From: Nemophila menziesii
Lineage: Eukaryota; Streptophyta; Magnoliopsida; Boraginales; Hydrophyllaceae
Length of the DNA: 64,000 nt
Direction of reading: 5' to 3'
Assembly (NCBI GenBank): GCA_029959085.1
Contig: JARWIR010000001.1
Location: 19,769,730-19,833,729, forward strand
Position numbers and translations under genes: made by a program
Notes under the pieces: model-generated
Seen by the model: the letters and a program-made list of their open reading frames with translations, nothing else
What the model was told of the DNA's origin: nothing
The model's database searches: none
In this document: positions 11,013 through 22,877 of the stretch, piece after piece
Position numbering within the stretch: the first letter of the stretch is position 1
Layout: every line of letters starts with the position of its first letter

Positions 11013-11364
11013 CTACCAAGAGAATAACAGATTAGAGTCAAGGTTTGAGTATTTGTAACTCTTAATCCTGATACTCGATTTGAACTGATTAAATTCAGCT
11101 GGTAAACCTTTCAAAGTATAAATAATAACATCATCAAGATGAATAGATGGTGTTGTTGTGTTTAAACCATCACAAATGTCTTGGATCTCGGCTAAATAAT
11201 TATTCATATGCCGATCTTCCTTTTTAATGTTACACAAACGCATATTAAGTTGATGCAAATCAGTGCGACTTTGATTCAAAAATATTTCTTCCAATTCATG
11301 CCAAAAATCATATGAGCGTTGAAGCTTTACAACTTGAGAAAGAATAGAATCTTTAAACAGGCCC
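11013..11364 (-). pseudogene. copia gag remnant (UBN2-type), N-terminus lost
   Basis: Reads DSILSQVVKLQRSYDFWHEL, LHQLNMRLCNIKKEDRHMNN and LKGLPAEFNQFKSSI, the central part of plant copia gag. Sequence upstream of about 11360 is no longer copia but the C-terminal part of a gypsy integrase, so about the first 90 codons are missing. Confidence 0.82.
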
Positions 11365-11840
11365 TCCATCTAGAGCTCAACTTTCCTGGATAGTTTGTGA
11401 ACTTGGAATTGTACTTGAGGACATGTTGTCTGCCTCAAATTTATTCTCTCAGATCGGATGTCATTCCACTTCTTTGTATAAATTGGAATTATCGTAGGCA
11501 TGGAACCAGATTTTATCAAGTTCATTCAATTTCATCATTTTTTTACTGCTAGTTTTTGTTTTAAGGTTAACTCATTGATCACCCAATATGCACTCAACTC
11601 GATATCAAGTGGTAAATGACATGACTTACCAATAACCATGCGAGACGGAGATTATCTCATGGGCATTTTGAATGCACAACTATATACCCATAGAGCATCG
11701 TCGAGTTCTTTTACCAATATTTTCTTGTCGGTCCCACGGTCTTTTTAAGAATTGACTTGATCTCTCGGTTAGAGACCCCATCTTGACCATTTCTTTGAGG
11801 ATGATATGAGACAGAGACCTAGTGTTTCACCCCATACTAT
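11365..11840 (-). pseudogene. Ty3/gypsy integrase remnant, C-terminal part
   Basis: On the minus strand, across several frames: YHPQRNGQDGVSNREIK (integrase core end), then SRMVIGKSCHLPLDIELSAY, KLNELDKIWFHAYDNSNLYK and YNSKFTNYPGKLSSRW. These match the C-terminal half of Athila/Tat-type gypsy integrases. It has stops and frameshifts. It continues after the solo LTR at 13379. Confidence 0.82.
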
Positions 11841-13378
11841 TGGTTGCTCCTAGAGTGTGATATAAATCAACACTAAATAGGAGGAGCAACTAACCGCAAG
11901 TGTACGGGTCGTTCTACGTAATAGATAAGTAAAAACGAAATTATCGTGTCCACATGGATTGCGAGGTAAGATAAATGTGTTCAGATAACAAGTAATTTAT
12001 TGCTGAAAGAAAATAGACATTTCTTTTTGTTTTTGAATAAGATTAGACTAAATGCACGAAAGTAAATTGAAATAATAATTAAAGCTAAACTAAACAAATT
12101 AGATCACGCTGAAAAGAGATATACTTGAGTCTCCCTAGGGAATCACCTAATTTCATGTATATAATGTGTTCGTTTAAGGAAAGAGTGGTATTTTCTATAA
12201 TAGTTGGGACTCTACAATAGCCAACTTCCGTCAGGGTAGACTTAGGAGATATCCTACAGTATTACAAACCCCGTCAGGGAGATTATAAGTTACGCTCAAA
12301 TGATTAAGTGAATTACCCAATTGGCTACACGGTTAGTCAATCCTATCAGTATCAGTGACGAATACCACGCGTCTATTACCTAGTTCAGTAATTAAACCCC
12401 CATTCCGGATGATCACCGCCACTAGTGAATAGCCTAATTACTATGACCTATTTCTAATTCCCGGCTAAATAAAAAATTGTAAATAAGAAAGAGATAACAA
12501 TCAATATGAAAACACACAACTCAATTTAAACTAGAAACTAATCCCAAATTCAAATACATTAAATAAATAATATAGGGTTCATCCCATATCGCGATTCTCA
12601 AGTACGTAAAGGTTTAGCTCAAATTCAAATTAAAAACAAAATAGAAATTAAGATTATGCATGGTTTCTAAAAACAAAAATAAAATAACCTAATCGAAGGA
12701 CTGATTTGAGCTGTCTGTTGAAAAGAAGAGTTTCTCCAACTTCTGCTCTTGACACTCTCTCTAAATATGATATAATTTGAAGCTTAATCGAGAGGTACTG
12801 ACTAATGAGGTCTAGAGATCCTTTTATAATGACTAAAAATAGATTAGGTCAACCTTGTACTCAATGATTAAGGGCCCAAGTCTATTTTATAATCCCCGCA
12901 TCTGGTGAACACCATTCAGTAAAACATGCATAACTTTTGACTAGCTGGTCCAGATCCCCTAATTTCACTTCTCAAATTTTTCTAACTCAGAAGTGCATCT
13001 TTTTCATTTGAATCACCAGGTCTGAATCTACACCGTTTGGGCTTGGGGAATCCAATAAGTGACAACTTCCTCAATCTGAAATTTCTTCTCCTTCACTAAA
13101 GTGGTGCCTTTTGCTCATTTAATTCTTTTTCTTGCTCTTGGACTTTAACCTTCACTTCCTCCATTCATCTTGGTGCCTTCTAGCATCCTACTACCTAAGA
13201 AATTCACACTAAACAAGCAAATTAACGCATAAAATCTCTAAAAGTAACAATATCTCAATTCCGAAGGAAGAAAGTGCATTATAGCAAAATATGCTTATAA
13301 ATCTATCATCCAAGTCCAATTTATACCTAAAATGATGTCTCCTAAGGGCATTTATCTATCACAAACAGGGAGACATCA
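11841..13378 (-). mobile_element. Solo LTR (1538 bp), family A-like, minus orientation
   Basis: On the minus strand it starts TGATGTCTCCCTGTTTGTGA and ends GGAGCAACCA, flanked by the 5-bp TSD ACTAT (11836-11840 and 13379-13383). There is no internal region, so it arose by LTR-LTR recombination. It shares the CCGCAAGTGTACGG block and the CCGTCAGGG repeats with the LTRs of the tandem array at 34-47 kb. It sits inside the gypsy integrase relic. Confidence 0.9.
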
Positions 13379-13850
13379 ACTATGTTCCTCCATCTCTAAT
13401 AATAATTCTTAGAGTTCCATGCCTTGTAAAAATGTCTGAGTATAAGGAATTGATTACCACTTGTGAATCATTTGTTATTTAACCCATTTGGACACATAGT
13501 ATACTGCAATCAAGATATATTTATTCCCATGGGATGACAGAAACGGTCCCATGAAATCAATACTCCATACATAAAAATTTCAACCTCAAGCACGTCGTTG
13601 GGGGGGAATCTCATCCCTCTTTGACATATTTCCAGTGAATTAGCGTCTCTTAAATTGCTTGACGTACTCATGGAAACTTTTATGGATGCTTGGCCAATAG
13701 ACCCCATATTAAAGGACTTTTCTCGTCGTCTATCACCTTTGAAATAAACTCTATAAGGCGAGTCGTGACAACTTGCAATCGCTAAATGAATGTCATTCTC
13801 CAATATTCATCGTCACACCATGTTATCACTACAAATCTTTAATAGGAAGG
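13379..13850 (-). pseudogene. Ty3/gypsy integrase remnant, N-terminal part
   Basis: Minus strand: DPFLLKICSDNMV, CHDSPYRVYFKGDRR (histidine of the HHCC zinc finger region), [14 protein letters not shown], then [20 protein letters not shown] and RHGTLRIIIRDGGT in shifted frames. The DxxG core around RDGGT is recognisable. The solo LTRs at 11841-13378 and 13856-15354 bracket it. Confidence 0.82.
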
Positions 13851-13855
13851 GGTCC

Positions 13856-15354
13856 TGGTGGGGCCTAGGGTGTGATAAAATAAGATATAATTAACGTGCA
13901 AATAACACCCTAAAGCTACACGGTTCTGCAAGTATACAGATCGTATGCAAGTTTTAGTTAATGATTAAGATTCGTTCCGCAGAGACTACGAAGGTTAGGA
14001 GAATCTTATGCAAATACCAAGTGCAAATAAATTAAAGATAGGACAACTGAACGCAAATAAAAGTAAAGACAAATAAATATGGATTTGATTTTCTAATTAA
14101 ACTAACTTAAAAGTAGGAATTAAAAGACAGAAAATAAATATGAAAGAGAAGTGATATGAGAATATAGCTCAAGTTATTAGCATGTAATCCCCACTAGTTT
14201 TGCCGTTCTAAACATGTAAGGGTGAATTATGTAGTATATCCCTAATCGGTCCCAATTCGCTATCGGTAGTTTCAAATAGGATTTACCTGTGTCAATAAGG
14301 ATTCCTAAGCAAACTTTTCCTGTAATTGGTAAATAGTCACAAGAACTAAACCATAGTGATTATCTAGCTAGGTTGGGTTGTCAGATCAGACCTAATACTA
14401 GACGTTATGTGCTAAACATGCAATTAAACACTGTTGTCAATGGTGACCTAATTACTAGATGGTAATTCTAAATGGCTGCAGTCCACAAGAACACAGAATA
14501 TAAATCCAAACACATAAACAGAGAATAAAAACTATAATTCTATTTAAAACATTGAATTCCCAAATTAGATAGTTGTCAATCAAAACTAGGGTTCATACAT
14601 ATATGCTAAAACTCAAGCTAAAGAAATTTAGTTCATGAAAATAAAGAAAGAAATTACAAATTTAAAGGTAGAAGAAGACATTGTGATGAACAGCTCCTTC
14701 CAGGCTTCTCTATTGTGTTGTAAGCTTCCTCTTGGTTTAAGGTTTCACCAAGGATGAGTTAAGAGTGTTAAGAGGCTGTATTTATAGTGTATAGGTTGAC
14801 CTAATTCGTTTCTTGGAAATAAGGCCAAGTAATAGACTCCAAGCCCAACTCAAATTCGTAAGGAAATAAAGATAAACACTGCTGGACCGTTTTGGGTATA
14901 TCTTCTTCGTTATTGGTCACTTTGAGCTCCATAAGATACCAAAAGAATCGCAACAGAATTATCTTTGTCTCTATGAAAGGAATCTTCCAAAACCGGCTTC
15001 CTCGTAGGAGTAATTACCACTTATTTAGGCGTGTGCTGCAGAAATTCAGATTAGGCAGCTTTTCCTTTTCCATGTTTTTAGCCTTTGTTTCCTTTATCTC
15101 CAATTACCATGTAAATCTCTTTCCATAAGTTGTTGTCTTTGACTTGGACTCTAATTAATATCCATAATTATCTTTAAAGCTTCACACTAAATAAACAATT
15201 AAACCCAATATGCTCTAAAAATATTATGTTACTAAATCAAGACTCAAAATAGGAAAGTGCACTAAAGTAAGCTAAAATCAACCTATAAACTAATAAATAA
15301 GCCTAAAATGATGTCTCAGAAGTATATTTTATTATCACAAATGAGGAGACATCA
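13856..15354 (-). mobile_element. Solo LTR (1499 bp), family B, minus orientation
   Basis: On the minus strand it begins TGATGTCTCCTCATTTGTGA and ends ATCACACCCTAGGCCCCACCA (last 20 bases similar to the other family B LTRs). TSD GGTCC at 13851-13855 and 15355-15359. The U3/R part includes the transcript-like block with GTATTTATAG at about 14780 on the plus strand. Same family as 51776-53311 and 62319-63852. Confidence 0.9.
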
Positions 15355-15515
15355 GGTCCTCCCAAAAATATTGTTTTGCTCGGTTGAGCAACCTATTCCT
15401 TTGATGTGGATTGAATTCAGTGGGTATTAATCCATTAACAATGAAATTCACGATATCTTTAGAATCATTCTTTACATTCTTCTCTTCCATACTTATTTGA
15501 CTTAAATGATAGAGT
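15355..15515 (-). pseudogene. Ty3/gypsy pol remnant upstream of integrase
   Basis: Minus strand reads DIVNFIVNGLIPTEFNPHQR then NRLLNRAKQYFWEDP, the conserved spacer before the integrase zinc finger. It is contiguous in sense with DPFLLKICSDNMV once the solo LTR at 13856-15354 is discounted. Confidence 0.78.
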
Positions 15516-15544
15516 CTTCCCTAGAGTAGTTTTTATTTCTTATT

Positions 15545-15736
15545 GAGTAATTATATATATCACCCCTTTTTGTTTCACCTTTGTATCACCTCATATTTTG
15601 AAGTTTTTAACACCAATGAAATCATTTCTCATTCTTAATTATTAATTTTCTCTCTATTTTGTTTAAGTCCACATAGAGTGACACATAGGAGGTGATACAA
15701 GGGTGAAGCAAAAAGGGGTGATATATAGCCTTGCTC
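15545..15736. mobile_element. Mutator-type MITE (192 bp)
   Basis: Long inverted ends sharing TATATATCACCCCTTTTTG, flanked by a perfect 9-bp TSD TTTCTTATT (15536-15544 and 15737-15745). A 9-bp TSD is the Mutator/MULE signature. No coding capacity. Confidence 0.85.
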
Positions 15737-15779
15737 TTTCTTATTTTGTCAGGATGACAAAAATTTGAGTTAAGGGTCG

Positions 15780-17261
15780 TAATGTATCCATTATCGTCAA
15801 AGATTAATCAATCGAGACATAATTTTAGGGTTATTTAGTGTTTATTAAAGGGATTATTCCCTATGGTAGTTTCTCGTTTCTTATCTATTTTTGGAGAATT
15901 GTTACTTTTAAAGTTACTTGTGTGTAATTTGTCTATTAAGTATGAAGATATTAGGTACTTGTATGATATTAGATCCCAGGATAAGGATAAGAAGTCAATT
16001 AAAGAAGGTCAAACCCAAGTCAAGGCATTGAATGACCAAGAAGATACTTTTGGAAAGCAAGAGCAGTTGCCGACTAGATTTAGAAATCGACTTGTTATTG
16101 TCACCACATGCAATTGATGTAGATCCTGAAAGAGCCCTCTGGCTTCTAGATATTAATTGAAGTTAGTAGCGTGTAGGAAGCAACAGTTTGTGATGTGGAG
16201 CTGAATTAAAGAAGTTATTAAAGTTGTAGATATCGTGGCTCGAACCAGTCCACTCTACTTTGATAATATTTTTGGGTTGGATTAGATCACATAAAAGGGG
16301 GCCACAAAACCTTAAAAATTTTTGCATTAAAAGGATCCTTATTCAGTTTTAGCGGATTTTAAGAAGTAGAGAAGAGATAAATGATTGGGAGAAGAAGCTA
16401 AAGCCCAACTGCACCATTTCTACACCATTCCGTTTCTAGTATTACGGTAAATTGTATTAGCTTCTTGTCTTAAGCATGATACTAATACTAGTTGGTTTTA
16501 TTTTTTTAATTATGAACTAAATTCATTATAGATTGAGTTGTATAATTATATGAACCTTGACTTGTGATTCGTCTTAATGCTATTTAGGATATATTCATTT
16601 GATTGAATTGGGTAATTTATTTTGTTGCTATAACCTGATCAACTATAAATTGACCTTAGTATCTTAATCTGTCATCTTGGCAGGTGGTTTAGGAAGAGAC
16701 CTGGTTCATATTTGTCTAATGTACGATAGTGATCTTGACGGGCTTGCCTAGCCAGATAATCACATATGTTAAGTAGTTTGTAGCGCCAAGATTTTGCATA
16801 GAATAATCTCACCCGAGGACTCTAGTAATATTTAGGCCACCTTCTAAGCTATCCCGGCTGGAGTTAGAAGGAAGTCGAAATCCTGATTAACAAAGAATTA
16901 CCCAAAAATCACCTTTATACATGAAACACTTATTGTCACAATAGGGGACTACTTGAAACTTGAGCTATACTCTCTCATTTATTTTTCGTAGTTTATTTAC
17001 TTCCTTATTGGTTAATTAATCTAGTTTAATTCTCGCATCTTAGTTTAAAATAAAACCAAATAAAAATATATTATTTGTATTTATGTATTTAGTTCGTCTA
17101 CATTCTCTAAGAACACGATCTTGAAATCATTTTAGTTCCCATGGAGAATGATATTATTACTTAATTTATTAATTGCAAATGACCCGTAAAATTGCGAGAA
17201 GTGATCTCTCAAGGTGTTGAATTATTAGTTATTTTTATCACACCTTAGGAGACGACACTTA
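15780..17261 (+). mobile_element. Old degenerate gypsy-type LTR, plus orientation
   Basis: A degenerate polypurine context, TTTGAGTTAAGGGTCG, precedes TAATGTATCC, matching GAGTTGGGGGTCT|TGATGTCTCC of the intact family B element. The end reads TTTTTATCACACCTTAGGAGACGACAC, corresponding to ATCACACCCTAGGCGACACCA (both quoted in part). Length (about 1.48 kb) fits the family. A possible TATA (CATAAAAGGGG) is at about 16288-16298. An open frame at 15863-16117 lies wholly inside it and is not a gene. Confidence 0.65.
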
Positions 17262-17476
17262 GTGCCCGTTCGGAAGTGCTTTTCTTAAAAACGCTTAAAA
17301 GTTTTTCTAGATCTTTAAAAGTGTTTTAGAGTCTGAAAAACACTTTAGTAGAATCACCAAATATGTATTTCTTAAAAAAAGCACCTAAAGTGATCTTAGA
17401 TTTTTTTTTTTACAAATATTCTAATTTTATTCTAAAAGTGCTTTTTGTTCTAAAATAAGCACTTCTAAATGGCCCT
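17262..17476. mobile_element. Tourist-like MITE (215 bp)
   Basis: Ends GTGCCCGTTCGGAAGTGCTT and (reverse complement) AGGGCCATTTAGAAGTGCTT; TSD TTA at 17259-17261 and 17477-17479. Same family as 6391-6620. It inserted at the very end of the old LTR. Confidence 0.78.
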
Positions 17477-17479
17477 TTA

Positions 17480-19364
17480 TACTCTAGTATAGACCTCTTT
17501 GTTCATAGATACACATCAAACATTAGAACAAAAAAAAAATTCGAGATGAAATGATCCACGACGGATGTTTGTTCGTGCGTCACAGATAGTGGGAAGGTGA
17601 GATCTGAGGGAAGAGCTTCTTGGTGGGAAGGTGAGATCAGGGTGTATAGATAGAGAAGAGGGAGGGACAATGGTCCACAAGGCGGCAATTTTGTTTTGGT
17701 TTCAGAGAGAGAGAAGGAAGGGAGGATTTTTTTGTAAGAAAGCAGAGAGAAAGACAAAGTAGGCGAAACAAAAGTCCCTATAAGGTTTTTGTTTTTGGTT
17801 TTGGTTTTTTCATTGTAATAAAAGAGAAAGGGGAAAGTTACTTGGACATTAATAAAATTTTATTGTCTTTAAACGCCTCTATAATTATATCAAACAACTT
17901 TAAGAAGATTTGACTTCATGGTCTTAAGGACAATTTTAATATAATTAGTGATAAATATCATCTAAAATCATATCACTTGTATATTATTTTTTAACTACAT
18001 TTTAAATGAATTATTTATATGATTTTTATTTTTAAATTATTATTTTCTTTTTTATAGGATTGGTTTATATAAAAAGTAATAAAAAAGTAATGTAATTTGA
18101 GATGATATTTAATATTATTTTTTTAATGTTATATTGATATGTGTGATAAATAATTGAGACTTTCAAATCATCTAACATCACTTGAATAGTAATATTGACA
18201 TAAGTCATAGCGTACTTATAATATTTCTCTTTCTGACTATCTTGTCTAAAGATTAGAACCGGTAAACTCTGTAATATTAAACCAGGATTGCCATAATAAT
18301 ACATAGGCCACTAGTTTTTTTCTGGTCGTCACTAGTCCACTAGCTAAGAAGGACCATGGAGAGTCTATTGTCAATTGTCCATCCTTATCTATTTTCGCTT
18401 TCATATTATTCTCGACCATCACTTATTTCATCCAATCCCATCCCTGTCTAGTTAATTGATAATTTGCCTAAGTTCATTAGTATTACTGTATTAGGAAGCC
18501 AATTGATCATTGACTTGACTTTCGCGTAATTATCTGCATATGTTCAGGAAATTAAATAACCTGCAAGAACAAAATGAATTCACGTGAATAACAGTACTAT
18601 ATATATAATATTTAAGCAACTTGAATATTCTCCAAATTAGTTAATCAAGTAATGCCAGAAACCAAATTTTAATCAGTAATCTAATGACTAGTTGTACCTC
18701 CTCCTTATATATAGTTGTTAATTATGAAGAAAATATCGGGATGACAATTATTCTAATAATTAAAATACTTTACAATAATTAAAATATCTATAAACAAATA
18801 TTACCTGAATTAAATAGCTCTCTAAAATAATAAAAAAACATAGATAAAAAAAAAAACACTAATTTGGTAAGAGATAAGAATTTTTTCACTTAAGAATATT
18901 ACACATGGGGAATCAAACTAAATAGAGTGATCACTACAATGTGTCTATGAAGTTTGATTCTTCTTGTTCATTATGTTATTTTTTTTAATCAGTATAAAAC
19001 TCATTTTTTCAAGATCCGGTTACGAGATATTTCAGATGAGTTTCAAACTTCTGATCTTACGATCCTTGTGGCTCATTTATGAATTTCACTTTCAATCATA
19101 TTCATGTAATAAAAAGTTAGGATGACTTTGAAGTAGAAGACAAGAAAAATAGGCATGTGGAAACCATATACCTATCTACCCTACGCAACTTGATTTTTTA
19201 TTCTTTATTCTGTATGGAAGAAGAAGAAGAAAAGAAGAATAATCAATCGTTATCAAGTTGGACCAACCAAAAATACATGGGCAAGAAAAAGTTTATAAAG
19301 AACGGTTTAAGATCATTCTAGCGCAAGATTATCTGGCGCTCTTTTGGGTCATTATTTAGTCACT
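17480..19364. other. Region upstream of YSL, no gene found
   Basis: AT-rich intergenic DNA. A purine-rich stretch at 17540-17760 contains a direct repeat of GGGAAGGTGAGATC. There is no supported gene; it holds the distal promoter of the YSL gene. Confidence 0.45.
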
Positions 19365-19430
19365 TATATATAAATATATATATATATATAACAGGAGAGT
19401 AGGGAAGCTTACGTAATTATCTATATAAAC
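19365..19430 (+). promoter_or_regulatory. Candidate TATA elements of the YSL gene
   Basis: A (TA)n run with TATATAAATA at 19365-19390 and a second motif CTATATAAAC at 19421-19430 precede the start codon at 19459. The second would give an almost leaderless transcript, so the first (about 60-nt 5' UTR) is the better candidate. Confidence 0.45.
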
Positions 19431-19458
19431 TGACAGCAGATAATCTCAGGATCCAATC

Positions 19459-22005
19459 ATGGCCAACACAAAAGATGAAGAAGAAGAACATAAAGAGAGA
19501 ATGGAAATTCTTGAATCTGAATCAGAGGTTTCAAAGAGAAGTCAACCATGGAGTAAACAGATCAGTCTACGAGGAGTCATTATGAGCGCGATCATTGGAA
19601 GTTTATATTGCTTGATTTCAATGAAATTAAACGTCACAACTGGGATTACTCCTAACTTCAACGTTTCTGCAGCACTTCTTGCTTTTATCTTCGTTCAGAC
19701 ATGGACGAAGATTCTTAACAAGCTTGGTATAGTCTCAGCTCCCTTTACTCGCCAAGAGAATACTATGGTATTAACATCTGCTGTTGCTTGTTATAGCATT
19801 GCAATTGGAGGTTTGTTAATCATCTACCATTGTTAATTTTTTATCATATTATAAATCGCTTACGAACTTCGATTTTAACTAGTGATATTTTAATAATTTC
19901 CAGGCGGATTAGGATCTTATATACTTGGATTGGACAAGATAACATATGAGAGAGCAGGAGTTGACACACCTGGAAATCCACCGAGCAGTTACAAAGTACT
20001 TCAGTTTGGTTGGATCACTGGATATGAGTTCTTGGTTTGCTTTATAGGTCTTTTTGTATTGATCCCGCTAAGGAAGGTAATTACTCCTACTTGATTCTCT
20101 AACAGTCTTGGGATATTTTAGTCATTTCACGCTTATTCTGTTTGTACAACTATTAGAGTTAGTGTAGGGACAGTGCTTTTTTTTTTTTTTACCATAGTGG
20201 CATTTTTAGAACAGAGGTACTAAAAAACTAGGGGGTCTGGTGCAACTAAATAATATATATATTCATCATAAACGATTTTGACATATTAATTGTTTATCGA
20301 TGATAGATCTTGGTAATCGATTACAAGTTGACATTTCCAACTGGCATGGCTACTGCAGTTTTAATTAACGGATTTCATTCGAGGGGTGAAAAGGATGCTA
20401 AGTAGGCCAACTCATCAATTATTTTTAATTACTTGTTTCTTATTCAGATGCTCACAATTATATATATGTATCTGCAGTAAACAAGTCCGAGGATTCATCA
20501 AGTTCTTTTCCTTTAGTTTCTTTTGGGGATTCTTTCAGTGGTTTTACACTGGCAAAGATAGTTGCGGATTCGCACAGTTTCCTACTTTTGGATTGAAAGC
20601 CTGGAGAAACACGTACATTGCTTGCCTTTACTTAAGATGTTTTCATATATCTTTCTTCAACAATTTATAATTTATTTTTTTGTGTAGATTCTACTTTGAT
20701 TTTAGCTTGACATATGTGGGAACTGGAATGATCTGTCCTCACATTGTGAATCTATCGATGCTTTTTGGATCAATAGTATCATGGGGTATCATGTGGCCGC
20801 TCATCAGAAACCTTAAAGGAGAATGGCTTCCAGCTAATGTATCGGAAGAGAGTATGAGAAGTCTTAATGGTTATAAGGTTCGTTCTTTCCACTTCCACTT
20901 CCACTTCCGAGGGGGCTCAAGGTGAATTGTGTGACTAATTTTTAATTTTGATTTTTGGCAGGTGTTTCTCTCGATAGCTCTTCTCCTCGGGGATGGACTT
21001 TACATGTTTTTGAAGATAACATGTATCACAATTATAAGTATCTATGGCCAGTTTAAACATCAAAATCGGGCTGTAGTTGAAAAGAAGGAAAAAAAATCTA
21101 TCGATGATTTAAAACAAGACGAAATCTTTCTTCGAGAAACCATCCCTATGTGGGTAGGAGGTGTTGGGTACTTGGTGTTGGCGATAGTTTCAACGATTGC
21201 GCTTCCTTTGATGTTTCACGAGGTTAAGTGGTACTATGTTGTACTTGCGTACACTTTTGTCCCATCTCTAGCTTTCTGTAATGCATATGGAACAGGCTTG
21301 ACTGATATAAACATGGCTTATAATTATGGAAAAGTTGGACTTTTTGTGATCGCTGCAATGGCTGGAAAACAAAACGGCGTGGTGGCCGGAATGGTCACAT
21401 GTGGTTTAGTGAAGTCTGTTTGTAACGTTTCTTGCATTTTAATGCAAGATTTCAAAACCGCGCATCTTACCTCTACGTCCCCGAGAGCAATGTTTTTGAG
21501 CCAGTCCATTGGTACAGCGATAGGGTGCGTGGTGGGACCGGCCACTTTCATGTTGTTCTACAAAGCGTTTGATATTGGTAACCCAAACGGTGAATATAAG
21601 GCTCCGTACGCCATCATTTACAGAAACCTAGCTATTATTGGTGTTGAGGGTTTTTCGGCTTTGCCTGAACACTGCTTGCAACTGTGTTATGGATTCTTTG
21701 CATTTGCAGTTGGGATTAACATGGTGAAAGATGTTTCGCCAGAGAGGATAGGAAAATGGTTGCCTTTACCAATGGCAATGGCGGTGCCGTTTCTGATAGG
21801 GGCGTACCCGAGTATTGATATGTGTGTGGGTAGTTTAGTCGTGTTTGTGTGGCACAAGGTGAACACCAGAAAGGCTGAATTAATGGTTCCGGTGGTCGCT
21901 TCTGGTTTAATGTGTGGTGAAGGAATATGGATTCTTCCATCATCCCTTCTTGCTTTGGCGAAAATATCGCCCCCAATTTGTATGAAATTTATAAATGCTT
22001 CTTAG
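19459..22005 (+). CDS. YSL: Yellow Stripe-Like (YSL) transporter, OPT family, 6 exons
   Basis: Exons 19459-19810, 19904-20076, 20307-20401, 20478-20612, 20688-20877 and 20962-22005. All introns are short with GT-AG ends, and the joined frame is open for 662 residues, the normal size of YSL proteins. YSLs are plasma- or internal-membrane proton symporters for metal-nicotianamine complexes or small peptides. Family blocks seen: [109 protein letters not shown], and the C-terminal [20 protein letters not shown] ending [11 protein letters not shown]. The N-terminus is a short acidic cytosolic tail, followed by about 13-15 hydrophobic segments. [20 protein letters not shown] and VLINGFHS resemble the YSL5/7/8 branch more than the YSL1-3 branch, so a peptide or non-iron substrate is possible; this is inference. 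No lesions seen. Confidence 0.93.
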
Positions 22006-22877
22006 GCTGTGTTTGAATGAATTGAGTGTATTTATATATACTAGCACAAGATGCTCAAGCACAATAATTGAGAATAATCAGTGAATCAGGGACGCTCCCG
22101 GTGGCGTTACATGCCAATCCCATTAAGTTGAAGGAAGGAGATTTAACAACATAGAGTTATCAAATTGTAGGGCACCTGTCTGAAGAGTCTCTTCATGAGT
22201 GCAAAAACTGAAATACATTTCTTTCTTAGTAGTTGAACAGCATATATCTTATGTTGCAGATTGTAATTCTTCCAAAGTATTTAAATCTACATTTTTAACA
22301 AAATTTCATCAAGTAATTATTGTACACTTTCCAATACAATCTAATCTAGTACCTATAGTATCGTCCAACATGACATTTTTTATTACGTATAGAACTAATG
22401 CCGATACTTTGGTCTTGCCCATGCGTATAGAACTAATGCCGATACTTTGGTCTTGCCCATGCGTGTACGAATTGAGTAAACTAATTTAGTAGCATCAACC
22501 CATCTTTTTAATATCGCCTCATAATCAGAAACCCGAGCCTGAGGTATGCATGAATGAAGGTTCATTCCTGGTTATGTGAGCTTACGAAATGAAGAACACG
22601 AATCATAACTTGTTCAACAATCATTCGACTTAAACGATGTGATTACATGATTAATGATATATAATGAAAATACTACATCCATTTGGAGGGTGATGGTAGT
22701 TTAAAATTGAAGAAAGTAAAAGAAAATGCATATTGACCGGTTATAGTGTGAGCAATGCAGAGTAGAGCTATAAACCAAGACAGACAAAGTGAAATGACGG
22801 ATGATCAAGATGGTTCTAAGCAAGTAAGGGCAGAAGTGACGATCCTTTAAGGTAAAAAAATACATTAAGGGACGAGA
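22006..22877. other. Downstream of YSL, no gene found
   Basis: Contains the presumed YSL 3' UTR and non-coding sequence with a 38-bp duplication. No other feature could be supported. Confidence 0.45.
22386..22461. repeat. Tandem 38-bp duplication
   Basis: Two perfect head-to-tail copies, each starting CGTATAGAACTAATGCCGAT and ending TTGCCCATG (22386-22423 and 22424-22461). A short recent duplication of unknown significance. Confidence 0.95.

Larger units (their letters stand above)
7352..11364 (-). mobile_element. Decayed Ty1/copia retrotransposon, 5'-truncated
   Basis: On the minus strand the order is gag, protease, integrase, reverse transcriptase, RNase H, which is the copia order. Every domain is broken by stops or frameshifts. 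The 5' LTR, primer binding site and N-terminal part of gag are absent: copia gag joins gypsy integrase sequence directly at about 11360. A hAT MITE at 10105-10438 interrupts it between protease and integrase. Confidence 0.88.

Noticed and set aside
15863..16117. 84-codon plus-strand ORF
   Set aside because: Lies wholly inside the degenerate LTR at 15780-17261; no family resemblance.
17503..17757. 84-codon minus-strand ORF in a purine-rich stretch
   Set aside because: Low-complexity Ser/Leu/Pro-rich translation of a GA-rich tract with no recognisable family or splice support.
21324..21976. Minus-strand ORFs within YSL exon 6
   Set aside because: Shadows of the YSL coding frame.
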